Origin: Littorina saxatilis
Taxonomy: Eukaryota > Mollusca > Gastropoda > Littorinimorpha > Littorinidae
Reading direction: 5' to 3'
DNA: 64,000 nucleotides
NCBI RefSeq assembly: GCF_037325665.1
Contig: NC_090255.1
Location: 20,130,322 to 20,194,321, forward strand
Below are positions 34,636 through 45,307 of the stretch, piece by piece (the first letter of the stretch is position 1; each line of letters opens with the position of its first letter). Position numbers and translations under genes: made by a program. The notes under the pieces were generated by a model that was given only the letters and a program-made list of their open reading frames with translations, did no database searches and was not told where the DNA came from.

Positions 34636-34764
34636 CTGTGCAGGTGGGAGGCTTGGAGCCCGGAGAACAGCCCTGGTCACAGGAACCGTCGTCCACACTG
34701 CATGCGTTGTTCACACATCGACCACACGGCAAGCACTTCCGGCTATAGAAACCTGCCACGCACT
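34636..34764 (-). CDS. EGF-like exon of the receptor gene (third seen)
   Basis: 129 bases, phase 1-1. Acceptor GTGGTTTCAG (AG at 34765-34766), donor CACAG|GTACC at 34634-34635. Protein: ECVAGFYSRKCLPCGRCV, NNACSVDDGSCDQGCSPGS, KPPTCT. Cysteine spacing is that of the other EGF exons. The downstream side of this exon has been tandemly copied. Confidence 0.9.
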
Positions 34765-34785
34765 CTGAAACCACGCACAGACAGA

Positions 34786-35012
34786 CAGTGCAGACAAACA
34801 GAGAGACAGAGAGAGAGACAAAGAGACAGGCAGACAGGCAGACAGACAGACAGGCGGGCAGGTAGACAAACAGACAGACGGATGGACGGACGGACGGACA
34901 AACAGACACACAGGTAGACATACAGACAGAAAGACAGACGGCCAGACAGACAAACAGACAGACGCACGGACAGACAGACAGACAGACACACACACACACA
35001 CACACACAGACA
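34786..35012 (+). repeat. (ACAG)n/(GACA)n microsatellite
   Basis: CAGACAGA words with GGACGG variants over 220 bases, ending in ACACAC. Confidence 0.9.
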
Positions 35013-35082
35013 CACAGACAGATGTATAGTAATCAAATTTAAATACATGAAAGAGAGACGGATGTCATTCGCCGCCACAACC

Positions 35083-35191
35083 ACCGTCTACACACTCAGT
35101 CTGACACTCCGCATTGACAGACAGACAAACAGACAGTAATCCACGTTGAACGTACATCAAACACACATTTCGATGGCTTTCCACGCAATCT
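35083..35191 (-). pseudogene. Decayed EGF-like exon
   Basis: The minus strand has a 3' splice site TGGTTTCAG followed by ATTGCGTGGAAAGCC, close to the start of the exon at 34764 (GTGGTTTCAG then AGTGCGTGG). Later TGTGTAGACGGTGGTTGTGG resembles that exon's TGTGGACGACGGTTCCTGTG. In between, repeat expansion and loss have destroyed the frame, and there is no good donor. Best read as a duplicated EGF exon that has degenerated. Confidence 0.4.
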
Positions 35192-35320
35192 GAAACCACA
35201 CCTGGACGGATAGAGAGACTGTAAGCCAACGTATAAAAGAGACAGACACAGACAGACCGACGGACCGTGATCAGAGTACCTATCAAAGAATTAACGGATG
35301 TGTATTTGTGTTTATATGTA

Positions 35321-35375
35321 TGTGCGTGTGTGTGTGTGTGTGTGTTCGAGTGTGTGTGTGTGTTCGAGTGTGTGT

Positions 35376-35420
<45 letters not shown>

Positions 35421-35453
35421 TGTGCGTGCGGGCGTGCGTGCGTGTGTGTGTGT
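35321..35453 (+). repeat. (GT)n microsatellite with TTCGAG interruptions
   Basis: Several GT tracts separated by TTCGAGTGTG. Confidence 0.9.
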
Positions 35454-35536
35454 GGACATCAAGAAAGAAACAGTCATGTGGAATTGAAGAGAAAAACAAT
35501 AGACGTAGAGAGTGAGAAACATTCTACGAACCTTAC

Positions 35537-35671
35537 CTTTACACGCCGGGTGCTTAAATGCAGGGGGGCACTTTTGTGCACAGACACCGGTCTTGCGGTC
35601 ACACGCCTTGAAATAGGCGCAGGTGTCACAAACTTGATCACACTTGTCGCCGTACCGTCCGAAAACACAGT
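35537..35671 (-). CDS. EGF-like exon of the receptor gene (second seen)
   Basis: 135 bases, phase 1-1. Acceptor CTGTCTGTAG (AG at 35672-35673), donor TAAAG|GTAAGG at 35535-35536. Protein: DCVFGRYGDKCDQVCDTC, AYFKACDRKTGVCAQKCP and AFKHPACK. It is a close sister of the exon at 33983-34114, one codon longer. Confidence 0.9.
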
Positions 35672-35673
35672 CT

Positions 35674-36139
35674 ACAGACAGAGGATAAACCAAGCATGGA
35701 CGTCCACGATAGTGGTAGAACAAAAAATTATCTGCGAACATCAGATTAAAGCCATATGTACTCGATGACTATACACGCTAATTGCTTTACCAACAGCTGG
35801 AGACATGCTAAATTAAGTTCCCTGCAAAATATTGTGGTCTAGGACCCCTTAAATGTTGAGATATGTTAATTTTCATTTTGATCTGGATCGTCCTATTTAT
35901 AGATTTGGCAACACATGCGCTGTTGACGCAAGGGAGAGAACTCCGTGTCGTTGTTGACATCCTCACTTTTTCAGAGGCTAGAACAAGCTGAAATGCACGT
36001 ATATGGTCCGCGCATGACGACATATCGTCATTATATGGTCTTATGGTGCGTTTGACATCGATTGTGGGCAAACTATACTTTGTAAACACGGGAGTAAGTT
36101 AGTAAGCCTTTAAGGGACGAAGCATGACGAATTCCAGTC
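35674..36139. other. Unassigned intron sequence
   Basis: No exon or repeat seen. A weak 93-residue minus frame has no motif. Confidence 0.45.
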
Positions 36140-36519
36140 AGTTCCGGTAGCTTCGCGAAGTGAGCTTCGCGTAGTCGACTTCGCCCAATCAAGAAAAGCA
36201 AATGCTGTATACGACTCTCTTTCGTATGTCCATTAAGCCTGTCCTTAATTGGACCACAGGCGGAAGGTATCGTTCACTGGACCACTACTTTCATAGAAAG
36301 ACTACAAGGTATGACACTCAACCACAGGCAGAAGGTATCGTTCACTGGACCACTACTTTCATAGAAAGACTACAAGGTATGACACTCAACTTCGAGTCGT
36401 CTGTGTTCTTGGAGTCGCTTCCTGCGGACAATTTTTTTGTTCAAGACGGTTTTGCCTCTTCCTACAGTCTGTGTGAGGTCAAATAAATACAGTTGAATGA
36501 TTGTTTGAACTATTGAAGG

Positions 36520-36958
36520 ACTGGGTGGCCGAGTGGTAACGCACTTGCGCTCGGAAGCGAGAGGTTGCGAGTTCGACCCTGGGTCAGGGCGTTAGCAATT
36601 TTCTCCCCCCTTTCCTAACCTAGGTGGTCGGTTCAAGTGCTAGTCTTTCGGATGAGACGAAAAACCGAGGTCCCTTCGTGTACACTACATTGGGGTGTGC
36701 ACGTTAAAGATCCCACGATTGACAAAAGGGTCTTTCCTGACAAAATTGTATAGGCATAGATAAAAATGTCCACCAAAATACCCGTGTGACTTGGAATAAT
36801 AGGCCGTGAAAAGTAGGATATGCGCCGAAATGGCTGCGATCTGCTGGTCGATGTGAATGCGTGATGTATTGAGTAAAATAAAAAACGCTCGCGCTGGACC
36901 CGAGTACTCTTCAGACTGGCTCGCTCCCCCAGTATGAAAGTTTTTTGTCTTGTGCACG
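36520..36958 (+). mobile_element. tRNA-derived SINE with conserved central domain
   Basis: Head with box A GTGGCCGAGTGGTAACG and box B GCGAGTTCGACCC. The body has TTCAAGTGCTAGTCTTTCGG, GATCCCACGATTGACAAAAG, CACCAAAATACCCGTGTGAC and GATGTGAATGCGTGATG. The middle resembles the conserved central domains of widespread metazoan SINEs. The 3' tail is cut by the next insertion. No acceptor stem forms, so it is not a tRNA gene. Confidence 0.85.
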
Positions 36959-36964
36959 TGGATT

Positions 36965-37178
36965 TAAAAAAAAAAGATTTATTTATTTTACACAATAAAA
37001 AATTATTAGAGTGAAATAAAACATTAATAAAACGTTCATAATAAACAATAGTAAACAAGAAATTAACAAACAAACAAAAAACACACAAAAAAGAGGCTGC
37101 CCATACCGGGAATCGAACCCGGATCACTCTGGCCATAGGCGGACGTGCCTACCACCAAGCCACCAACTCTGACAGTTC
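36965..37178 (-). mobile_element. Second tRNA-derived SINE, inverted
   Basis: On the minus strand GTTGGTGGCTTGGTGGTAGG and CCGGGTTCGATTCCCGG give box A and a perfect T-arm. The 5' acceptor strand is missing, so this is a SINE head. The body is AT-rich and ends in an A/T run at about 36965-36976. Confidence 0.65.
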
Positions 37179-37179
37179 T

Positions 37180-37611
37180 GTCAGTGAAATTTAAGGCTAT
37201 TGGGCGCTGGCTATGAGACTGGCTGTTGCTCCGTTTGAATTCGTCCTACGCCAAGTCGTTTTTGTGGTTTATTTCGCATTTAGGTCCTAGGTAACATTAT
37301 GAAGTTTTAATACGATCAATCGGACCTATTATCAAGTTAGTGTATCAACTTTTGAACGAATTGCGCCCAGTAGCTTCCCAGCAATAAGCTGTTAAGTGGA
37401 GAAAGACACACACACACAGACACACAGACACACGATTAAAGTCTGCTGAGCCCAAGTACTAGCGTACTCGGGGAAAATTCCATCTCACACGGCATAAATA
37501 AATCCCTGCGCCTTGAATATGTGCGCGATATAAATTGCATAAAATCTTTTTTTTTTAAATAAATAAATCCCTGCGCTTAGAACTGTACCCTCATATTGAT
37601 TGATTGATTGA
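37180..37611 (+). repeat. SINE/LINE tail fragments and ACAC run
   Basis: Contains GCCTTGAATATGTGCGCGAT and AATCCCTGCGCTTAGAACTG as at 2160-2300, then (ATTG)n. It appears to be the 3' end of another SINE. The left 200 bases (TCGGACCTATTATCAAGTTA) are unassigned. Confidence 0.5.
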
Positions 37612-38222
37612 TTGATATTATGTGCCTTTAGTTTTCACGGCTTCCGTCCGCTGCAGGTTGTTTTTAACCATCATTTGGACGAATGTTCGTTTGCGAACCG
37701 CTATACTGTAGTTGGTAAGAAATCATGCATCCCGCACCGAATATGCCATACCAGTGCTGATTGGTCTAAAACACAGGGCCTCACATCCACGTCGGACCAC
37801 AGGCGGAAGGTATCGTTCACTGGACCACTACTTACATAGAAAGACTACAAGGTATGTCACTCAGCTTCGAGTCGTGCTCCACTAACTTTAGAAAAAATTA
37901 TGCAAAAAATAATTGCCAATGTCAAGAATCTTTGTAACTTTACAAATGCCGTGATAAATGAATGTTCTAACTATTTGTACCTTTTATATTTAGCTGTCTG
38001 TCCGCTGCATGTTTTTAAACCGTATTTTGTGCGACCAAACGTGTCTGTCAACGGCATACCACTTAGATCCCGTGCGCCGGAATGATGATCGTCGTATGTC
38101 CGAGGAGATAGTAGTCCGATGCGATCATTGGTTATATAATAACCGGATATTCGATGATTATTTTCATTGGTCGACTGAAATCGTCTGCATCGCTTCCGTT
38201 CACGGTTACTGTTATTCCGTTG

Positions 38223-38436
38223 TGTCATATCTTGCATTCATCCGCTATCAGTGGTAACAGGGAATCAACACAGCTCGTGTGTTCTGCTTAGTATTTATTC
38301 AGGTTTGGCACATGGTTGTAAATGGCGGTTGAGTGCTGGGCGGAAGTGCCAAGACTCCCAGGGTGCAATATACTAAATAGTATGTATAAAACATGGATCG
38401 GAATACGATCGGAATAATAGGGTCATGGACACAACA
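38223..38436 (-). repeat. 3' LTR of the Ty3/Gypsy element
   Basis: 214 bases, TG...CA ends on the minus strand (TGTTGTGTCC ... GATATGACA). Confidence 0.93.
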
Positions 38437-38949
38437 TTCCTCCTCAACTTAGGATTACAAAGTTAATTGGGATTTTACAAAAATGGTGCATTCCAGTCAT
38501 AAGCAGATTTGGGTATACTCAAACAAATTTTCTAACTCTGTTTTTGTTTGAGCAAACACTTGACTTGATAGAAGTCTTCGGAAATTTAGGTAACAGTTTA
38601 AAAAAAAACCATTATTCTTATAAAACATTTTGTTTCAAAAATATTGTTCTTGTGAAATTACAGTTCTTTCTTTTCCTCTACGGTAGAAATTGTCCACAGG
38701 CTAAACACGTTTTTGTCTTGAAAACTTTAACGCAAATGTCCAGAGAATAAAACTTCAGGAAATTCTACAGTGTGTTTGCATGTGCTTGTGTGTATGAATA
38801 TCTGATAGAATTAAATCACACATATACTGTTCTGTGTCCACTTGTGTCGTCATATGTATGTCAATACTCAGACTGTAGTGAGAATGAATGAAAATAAGAA
38901 TGAAAATAATGATTGTGAGCACATGAAAATGATCGTCAGCAAATTATGT

Positions 38950-41900
38950 CTAGGTCAAGTCATAGTCTTTTAAGTGTGTAGGTGCTTGACGTTGTCGGGC
39001 AGGCCTGGATGCAATGCCGGACATTTCGGCTGTCGATGGTGTAGCTCGGACAGGCGAGGGCGTTGCTGCAGCGGGCTGCGTTGTTGACAGGCGTCTTCCT
39101 GGAGATGGCAGATATTGCGGTGGTCCACTGGAGGGTGTGTAGGGTGGAGCAACGGACGGCGGGGCGTCTTCTTCCTCCTCTTCTTCATCCTCGTCTTCAG
39201 GAAGGGGACCAGGCTGGACCTGCTTGAAATGTGACGAGTTGCGGGTGATGAGATGTTTGTCACCACGCTGTGCAGTGATCATGCTGCCCTTTTTCTGGAT
39301 TATGGTGTAGGGACGGGGATGGAAGGGGGTTGTGAGAGTGTTCTTCTTTCTCTGCTTCACCAGCACCCGATCACCAGGTTGGAGTTGTGACGGACTTGTG
39401 TGACGGTGGATATTGGCATAAGAAGCCATCTTCTGCTTGCTGACGTTGTTGTGGGCATGTAGAGGGGTGGGGTTGACAGGTGCAAGGTTGGGAAGGCCAA
39501 TATTCATTTTGCGGCCATGTAGCGCCTTAAAGGGAGAGACCTGTGTTGACTGTGTGGTGTCCCTCGGTACAGGCAGAGGAAGATTTGGAGTTGCTTTTTC
39601 CAGTTCAGATTTTCTGCTTCTGAAGCTCGAATGTTGGCTTTTAATGTTTCTATGAAGCGTTCACCTTGGCCGTTCGCCTCTGGCCATAGGGGAGTCACCT
39701 TCCGGTGCTTAAAACCACACATGGACGCGTAGTTGGAGAACACTTGTCCCTGGAACGGAGCACCGTTGTCTGATTTTATGGTTTGAGGAAAACCTTGCCT
39801 CGCAAAGATCTCGTCCAGCTTCGCGATGACAACTTCAGCAGATGTGGACGTGATGATTTCTGCTTCAGGGTATCTGCTGTACTCGTCGGTGACAACCATC
39901 ACGTAATCACCTGTGGGGAACGGACCAGCAAAATCAATTGCTATGGAAACCCATGGTTCTGAGGGAAGAGGGGTAGGAATGACGGGCTCTCGGACAGATG
40001 GGCCAGGGTAGGATGCTTGACACGGGATACATGTCTTCACGATTTCTTGTACCATCTTGTCGATTCCTGGAAACGATCAGTTTCTTGGTTTTGACTATCC
40101 CTTGATGAGACTGATGCGCAATCTCAACGACTTTTCGTTGGAGACTTGCGGGAATGATCAGTCGGTGTCCTCGTAGTATCACGCCATCATGTACAGAGAG
40201 TTCATCTTTGAATCGGGCGTACTCTGTCAAGTTGCAGTCCCATCGTCCTGACTGAACTGCACACATCAGGTTTTCTAGCATGTCATCCTGTTGAGTGGCA
40301 TCTCTCACTTCCTGTACTGTCATTGCTTTGGGGATTGCGTTTCTGGTGACGTACCTTATGTACTCTTCTCCAACGTTTTCCCGTTTTGGTGGTGTTTGAG
40401 GGTGGCGGCTGATGTAGTCTGCTGGATTTAGATCATCTCGTCCTGGACGATATATCAGGGTCATGTTGTATGGCATCAGTCGCAACCTCCACCGTTCAAT
40501 TCTGGCTGTTGTCGGCTTCCGGCTTTGCATGATTCCAAGAAGCGGCTTGTGATCAGTGACTACAGTGAATGAAGATCCATGAAGTTACAGGTGAAAATGT
40601 TCTACTCCGTAGACAACCGCCAAGATCTCTCGGTCTGTCTGTGAGTAGCGTTGTTCTGTGTCTGTCAGTGCTCGACTGGCATAACAGATGACCTTGTTCT
40701 TCTGCATCAGAATAGCTCCAAGTCCAATGGGGCTAGCATCAATCAAGACTGTTGTGTCTTCCGTTTGGCTGAAGTACGACTTGACAGGAGTGTTTGTCAA
40801 CGAGTGTTTGAGCTTGTCGAACGCTTGTTGTTCTTCTTTTGTCCATTTCAACACAGTCTCTTTTCTTGTCAGCTTCCTGAGGGGTTCTGTGATTGAAGCA
40901 TAGCCGGGGATGAATCTTGACATGTACTGTGTCATCCCGAGGAATGATCTCACCTCACTGACATGTTCTGGTGCAGACGTGTTTGTGATGGTCTTCACCT
41001 TCTCAGGATCTGCAGACACTCCTTTCTCGCCAAACTTATGACCGAAGAAAGTCAGTTCATTCACCGAAAAGACACACTTTTCCTTGTTTAGTCTGGCACC
41101 GTTCTCTTCAAGTCTTTGTAGAGTTATTCGCAGACTTTCGTCATGATCTTGTTGTGATCTGCCATGTATGATGATGTCATCTGACAAGTTTCTTGTGCCG
41201 GGGATGCCTTGGAGTAGACCAGCAATGGTGTTTTGAAAGATTGCTGACGCCGCATTGACACCAAAAAGTAGACGCTTGTACCTTCTGAGTCCAACATGGG
41301 TAGTGGACGTTGTGATGTACCTGCTGTTCTCTTCAAGTTCCAGCTGGTGGTAGGCGTTTCTCATATCAAGTTTTGAGAAGACAGTAGATCCATTGAGGTC
41401 TGCTACAAGATCATCCATAGTTGCAAGTTGGCATGGGGTGTTTTTCTCTTGAAATCGCCTTGTTTGCTTCTCGCATGTCGATGCATACCCTCACGCCTCC
41501 AGTCTTCTTTGGAACAACAACCACTGGGCTGATCCATGGGGTAGGGCCTTGCACTTGTTCAATGATGTCGAGACGTTCCAATCTCTCCAGTTCGGCTTCA
41601 ACATCTTTACGCACGTGGAATGGAATGCGCCTATGTTGTTGTGCCACAGGTTGAATGTTCTGGTCAATGTAAAGTTTCACTTTCACGTCCTTGATTTTGC
41701 CGACTCCATCACTAAACAGTGAAGGAAAGTCATCAGCGGTGATCTTTGGCGAGCTTGTAGAAAAAGCAAACTGGATGATTTTCAGCGCCTGGGCTGTCTC
41801 GGCACTCAGGAGATTTCCGGTACCTTCTGTATCCGTTATGTATATCTTGGCGTTGACTGTCTTTTGGCAAAAAGTTATGTCAGTCATGAAGAAAACTTTC

Positions 41901-42172
41901 ATCGGAAGTGGTGTCTTGGATCCAAATGCATAGATGAGCGGACATGGATTGTGAAGTGTCGCTTGTGGGCGTAATTTGCTGAAAACGCTCCAGGGAAGAA
42001 CATTCACTGTCGCACCTGTGTCGACTATGAAAGGTATCTGGCTGTTGCATATGGTCGCATGGACGACCAATGTCTTATGAATCGCTGTCTTCTGTTTTAC
42101 AGCAAAAACTGACTCGTCGCTTGACGTCTCACATCCAACTTCTCTGGAAACTGTGGTATCCTCCACCACCAC
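38950..42172 (-). pseudogene. pol region of the Ty3/Gypsy fossil
   Basis: In order: aspartic protease ([14 protein letters not shown], about 42030), reverse transcriptase ([32 protein letters not shown], about 41180-41560), RNase H (VLIDASPIGLGAIL, about 40730), integrase with zinc-binding start and core (ISIAIDFAGPFP-type, VVTDEYSRYPEAE, about 39890-39960), and a C-terminal module (LQPGDRVLVKQ, about 39370). A Pro/Glu-rich tail ends near 38950. The frame is broken in a few places. Confidence 0.9.
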
Positions 42173-43029
42173 GTGTCTGACTTTTTGGCTTTTGCAGACA
42201 CGTGCAAAATGTCCGACTTTTGCGCAGAGTTTGCATGTCTTCCCTTTCGCTGGACATCCTGCTTTATGTGGGAACTGTCCACCACAGTAGAAGCATGTCT
42301 TGCTGCTTGAAGCCGTGTTATGCGTGCGTTTGAAATCCTTGTGACCATCCTTGTGGGACTGTGAGTGTGATTGTGAACTGCGAAAGTGATGCGATCCACA
42401 CTCTGAGAATATCTTCTCTGCTTGTTGATAGAGAGCGCGTTGACTGATCCCTCAATTTCTACAGCGCGAGTCTCAGAAAGTTCCAAATCACGAGCTTCTG
42501 CTAACAGATGGTCTAGGTCAAAATTGTCACGCAGAGCTCGTCTTCTTAGACGTTGTGAGTGACAACCCTGAAGAATCTGAGTGAGTATCTCTTGATCATT
42601 GTTGTGGAACTCACATGTAGATGCGAGTGCTCGCAATCTAGTGTGAAATGTATCTATCGATTCACCCTCTAGTTGAGTCGACTTTCGAAACCGGAGCACT
42701 TCGTATGCAGTGTTTTTCTTGGGGGTAAAGTACTCGGTCAATGAGTCTCTGAGTGTCACATACTCGTTTGGTACTGCTCGTCCTTCAACCTGACGCGTAG
42801 CACCAGCTCCTTTCTTCTCCTCGCTGAAAGACTCTACAATGTTGTATACTTCGTCACCACAAAAATGGAGAAGCAATGCCTTCTTTCGAGCATCTTTTGT
42901 GATGTCAAGCGCACAGAGTAAGTTTTCGAAACGTGCTACCCACCTCCTCCACCTGACGCTGGCAGATTGTTCGTCAGAGAAGACGTTGAACTTCTCAAAC
43001 GAAGGTAGGGCAGCAGCCATTGTTCTCAC
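42097..43029 (-). pseudogene. gag region of the Ty3/Gypsy fossil
   Basis: Starts near MAAALPSFEKFNVF. A capsid-like stretch (LREYFTPKKN-type, FRKSTQLEGESIDTFHTRL) resembles retrotransposon gag. It is followed by a two-part zinc knuckle region ([28 protein letters not shown]). Family role: particle protein. Confidence 0.8.
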
Positions 43030-43051
43030 TCGGATATATCCTCGTCGCCAG

Positions 43052-43265
43052 TGTCATATCTTGCATTCATCCGCTATCAGTGGTAACAGGTAATCAACAC
43101 AGCGCGTGTGTTCTGCTTAGTATTTATTCAGGTTTAGCACATGGTTGTAAATGGCGGTTGAGTGCTGGGCGGAAGTGCCAAGACTCCCAGGGTGCAATAT
43201 ACTAAATAGTATGTATAAAACATGGATCGGAATACGATCGGAATAATAGGGTCCTGGACACAACA
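43052..43265 (-). repeat. 5' LTR of the Ty3/Gypsy element
   Basis: About 98% identical to the other LTR, same length. Confidence 0.93.
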
Positions 43266-43991
43266 CGTTGTTATGCCAAAAACCTAAACTGAAACTCCCG
43301 TGGGTAGCTTCCCTTTGCTGCAATATTTACATATGATTTAGACCAATGAGCACTGGTATTCACATTCGGTGCGGGATGCATGATTTCTTACCAACTATGG
43401 GGTAGCGGTTCGCAAACGAACATTCGTCCAAATGATGGTTAAAAACTACCAGCAGCGGACGGCAGCTGAAAATTAAAGGTACATACAGTCAAAACAATCA
43501 TTCAACTGTATTTATTTGACCTCACACAGACTGTAGGAAGAGGCAAACCGTCTTGAACAAAAAAATTGTCAACAGGAAGCGACTCCAAGAACACAGACGA
43601 CTCGAAGCTGAGTATCATACCTTGTAGTCTTTCTATGTAAGTAGTGGTCCAGTGAACGATACCTTCCGCCTGTGGTCGGACATCGGACATATGAGGATAT
43701 TTTTTTCAAATGTCCTATACATTTTTCATGCAGGAGGACAAATGTCCTATTGTTTTTGTCACAAAGTGGTCAATGTCCGATTATTCTATCATTTGATCCG
43801 GACATCCTCAGTACTTCTCAGTTTACAGTAGTTTGAATGCTATTTTATCGATGTATTGCGAAGCGATGTGTAGCAGACGAAATTAGACACTTGTGCCTCC
43901 AGTACCAAAGAGTTTCCAAGGCTCGCAACTCGGAATGCTCGAAGCCAGTTGAGAGTTGCCTCCCTTCGCGCTTTCTCCGAAAATAACAAAC

Positions 43992-44348
43992 ATGCCGCCT
44001 AAACGAAAACTGATCCCAGAAAAGGGACAGAAGAAATTACACTTCAAGTCCCTTCCCTCATCATCTGTCAGTAGCACGGAAACTGAGCTTCCTCCAGCCC
44101 CAGAGCAGTTAGAGCCCGATCGCCCAGGTGAGAATGTCGATCGCGATAGTCAAACATCGGAGCCGAAGAAAGACACTACCCCCTCCCTCACCCCCACGCG
44201 TAACTTCGTCTCAAGCTTGATGCGTGTGTACCTGGAGGGGCCAAAGGATGACATTCACAAGTCACAGTGGGTGGTGAAGGTTGTTGAAAAATGGACATCC
44301 ACGAGGAAGCGAATGCTCTTCAGCAAAAGAAAGGAACCAGCACAGTAG
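43992..44348 (+). CDS. 118-residue open frame of unknown function in a short element
   Basis: ATG at 43992 (an in-frame ATG also lies 36 bases upstream), stop TAG at 44348. Very basic N-terminus MPPKRKLIPEKGQKKLHF, an acidic Pro/Ser-rich middle, then VSSLMRVYLEGPKDD and KWTSTRKRMLFSKRKEP. The start resembles N-termini of some hAT-type transposon proteins, from memory only. No catalytic domain. It may be a left-over first exon. Confidence 0.4.
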   Translation: MPPKRKLIPEKGQKKLHFKSLPSSSVSSTETELPPAPEQLEPDRPGENVDRDSQTSEPKKDTTPSLTPTRNFVSSLMRVYLEGPKDDIHKSQWVVKVVEKWTSTRKRMLFSKRKEPAQ

Positions 44349-45096
44349 TTGAAGTTCAGAGACAGAAACACTGCACTGACTCGATGTAATTTATTTTATA
44401 TTTTCTGTTACCTTTTTGCCAAGAAAAGTATTTTTGTTCTTTTACCCTCGTGCCAAGAAACTAGTCAAGTTTAATTATATTTACGTTTTGTTATGGGAAA
44501 AAATGTCCTATTGATTTGTTTTTGTTCAGGACAAATGTCCTATCACTTTTACATTGGCCAGGACATTTGTCCTAGATGCTACCTCTCATGGATGTGAGGC
44601 ACATATGTAAATATTGCAGCAAAGGGAAGTTACCCACGGGAGTTTCACTCTATTAGGTTTTTTGGCGAAGAACCGTTTGCCAAATCAAAAATAATCATCG
44701 AATATCCGGTTATTAACCAATGAGCGCATCGCACTACTATCTCATCGGACGTACCACGTTTATCATTCCCACAGGATCTAAGTGGTATGCCGGTGACAGA
44801 CACGTTTGGTCGCACAAAATACGGTTTAAAAACATGCAGCGGACACGTAGCTAAATATAAAAGGTACAGATAGTTAGAACATTCATTTATCATGGCATTT
44901 GTAAAGTTACAAAGATTCTTGACATTGGCAATTATTTTTTGCATAATTTTTTCTGAAGTTAATGGAGCACGACTCGAAGCTGAGTGACATACCTTGTAGT
45001 CTTTCTATGAAAGTAGTGGTCCAGTGAACAATACCTTCCGCCTGTGATTGGACGAAGTCGACTACGCGTAGCTCACTTCGCGAAGCTACCGGAACT

Positions 45097-45307
45097 AGGG
45101 AAGGCACTATGGCAGAGAAGAGAGTTATCTTTTCATGTCTTTGCGTCTCAAATCTTATTAACCAGAAAGCGCATGCGCGTAGTGTCAACCAGCGCGCGTG
45201 GTGTGCTTCTTTCTGAGTACTTTACGTCACAAATTGTACTTTACGTACTTGATGATGAGGTAAGTTAATTGTAACACATAGTTATGTGTTCTATTTTGTT
45301 TAATGAG
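45097..45307. other. Unassigned spacer
   Basis: Nothing seen beyond a GCGCATGCGCG palindrome near 45169. Confidence 0.35.

Larger units (their letters stand above)
38223..43265 (-). mobile_element. Ty3/Gypsy LTR retrotransposon, fossil, nearly full length
   Basis: Two 214 bp LTRs bound about 5.0 kb, flanked by the 5 bp target copy CGTTG (38218-38222 and 43266-43270). Order on the minus strand is LTR, gag, protease, reverse transcriptase, RNase H, integrase, LTR, which is the Ty3/Gypsy order. Next to the 5' LTR is TGGCGACGAGGAT, a possible tRNA-Ser primer site; before the 3' LTR is a purine tract. All parts are present but the reading frames carry a few breaks (about three or four), so it looks dead. 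The LTRs differ at 4 of 214 sites (about 2%), so the insertion is fairly young. Confidence 0.93.
37798..43674 (-). mobile_element. MITE family B, inner copy (split by the retrotransposon)
   Basis: Target copies GTCGGAC at 37791-37797 and 43675-43681. Ends are CACAGGCGGAAGG and its complement. Own sequence is 37798-38222 and 43271-43674, about 0.83 kb. Opposite orientation to the outer copy and aligns with it end to end. The 7 bp duplications of both copies share the form RTYGGAC, suggesting a target preference. Confidence 0.88.
37773..44600. mobile_element. Element with GCCTCACATCCA ends and a small frame (split)
   Basis: Short inverted ends GCCTCACATCCA (37778-37789 and 44589-44600) bound about 0.94 kb of own sequence, mostly 43682-44600. 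Near each end GGACAAATGTCCT words recur (43735, 44530, 44563). It lies inside the outer family B copy and is itself hit by the inner copy. The type is unknown; a hAT-like short element is possible. Confidence 0.5.
36255..45046 (+). mobile_element. MITE family B, outer copy (split)
   Basis: Ends open CACAGGCGGAAGGTATCGTT and close with the reverse complement. The 7 bp target copies ATTGGAC stand at 36248-36254 and 45047-45053. Its own sequence is 36255-36507, about 37612-37772 and about 44601-45046, roughly 0.87 kb in all. About 70 bases of the left end are tandemly doubled. It is interrupted by SINEs and by the element below. No gene. It is the same family as the inner copy at 37798-43674, in the opposite orientation. 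Confidence 0.85.
36140..45096. mobile_element. Outermost foldback MITE of a nested insertion (split)
   Basis: Arms of about 51 bases, AGTTCCGGTAGCTTCGCGAA... at 36140-36190 and its near-perfect reverse complement at 45046-45096, once formed a short hairpin element with a loop of about 60 bases (36191-36247). The next element inserted at the inner edge of the right arm, whose ATTGGAC is duplicated. A relative of the arms lies at 47370-47530. Confidence 0.75.

Noticed and set aside
34592-35013. Cys/Val/Ser-rich frames upstream of the EGF exon
   Set aside because: They come from the (ACAG)n repeat running into the exon; the acceptor at 34765 defines the true start.
37090-37172. tRNA gene on the minus strand
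   Set aside because: The T-arm is perfect but the 5' strand cannot pair with GGGC after it; AT-rich body follows. A SINE head.
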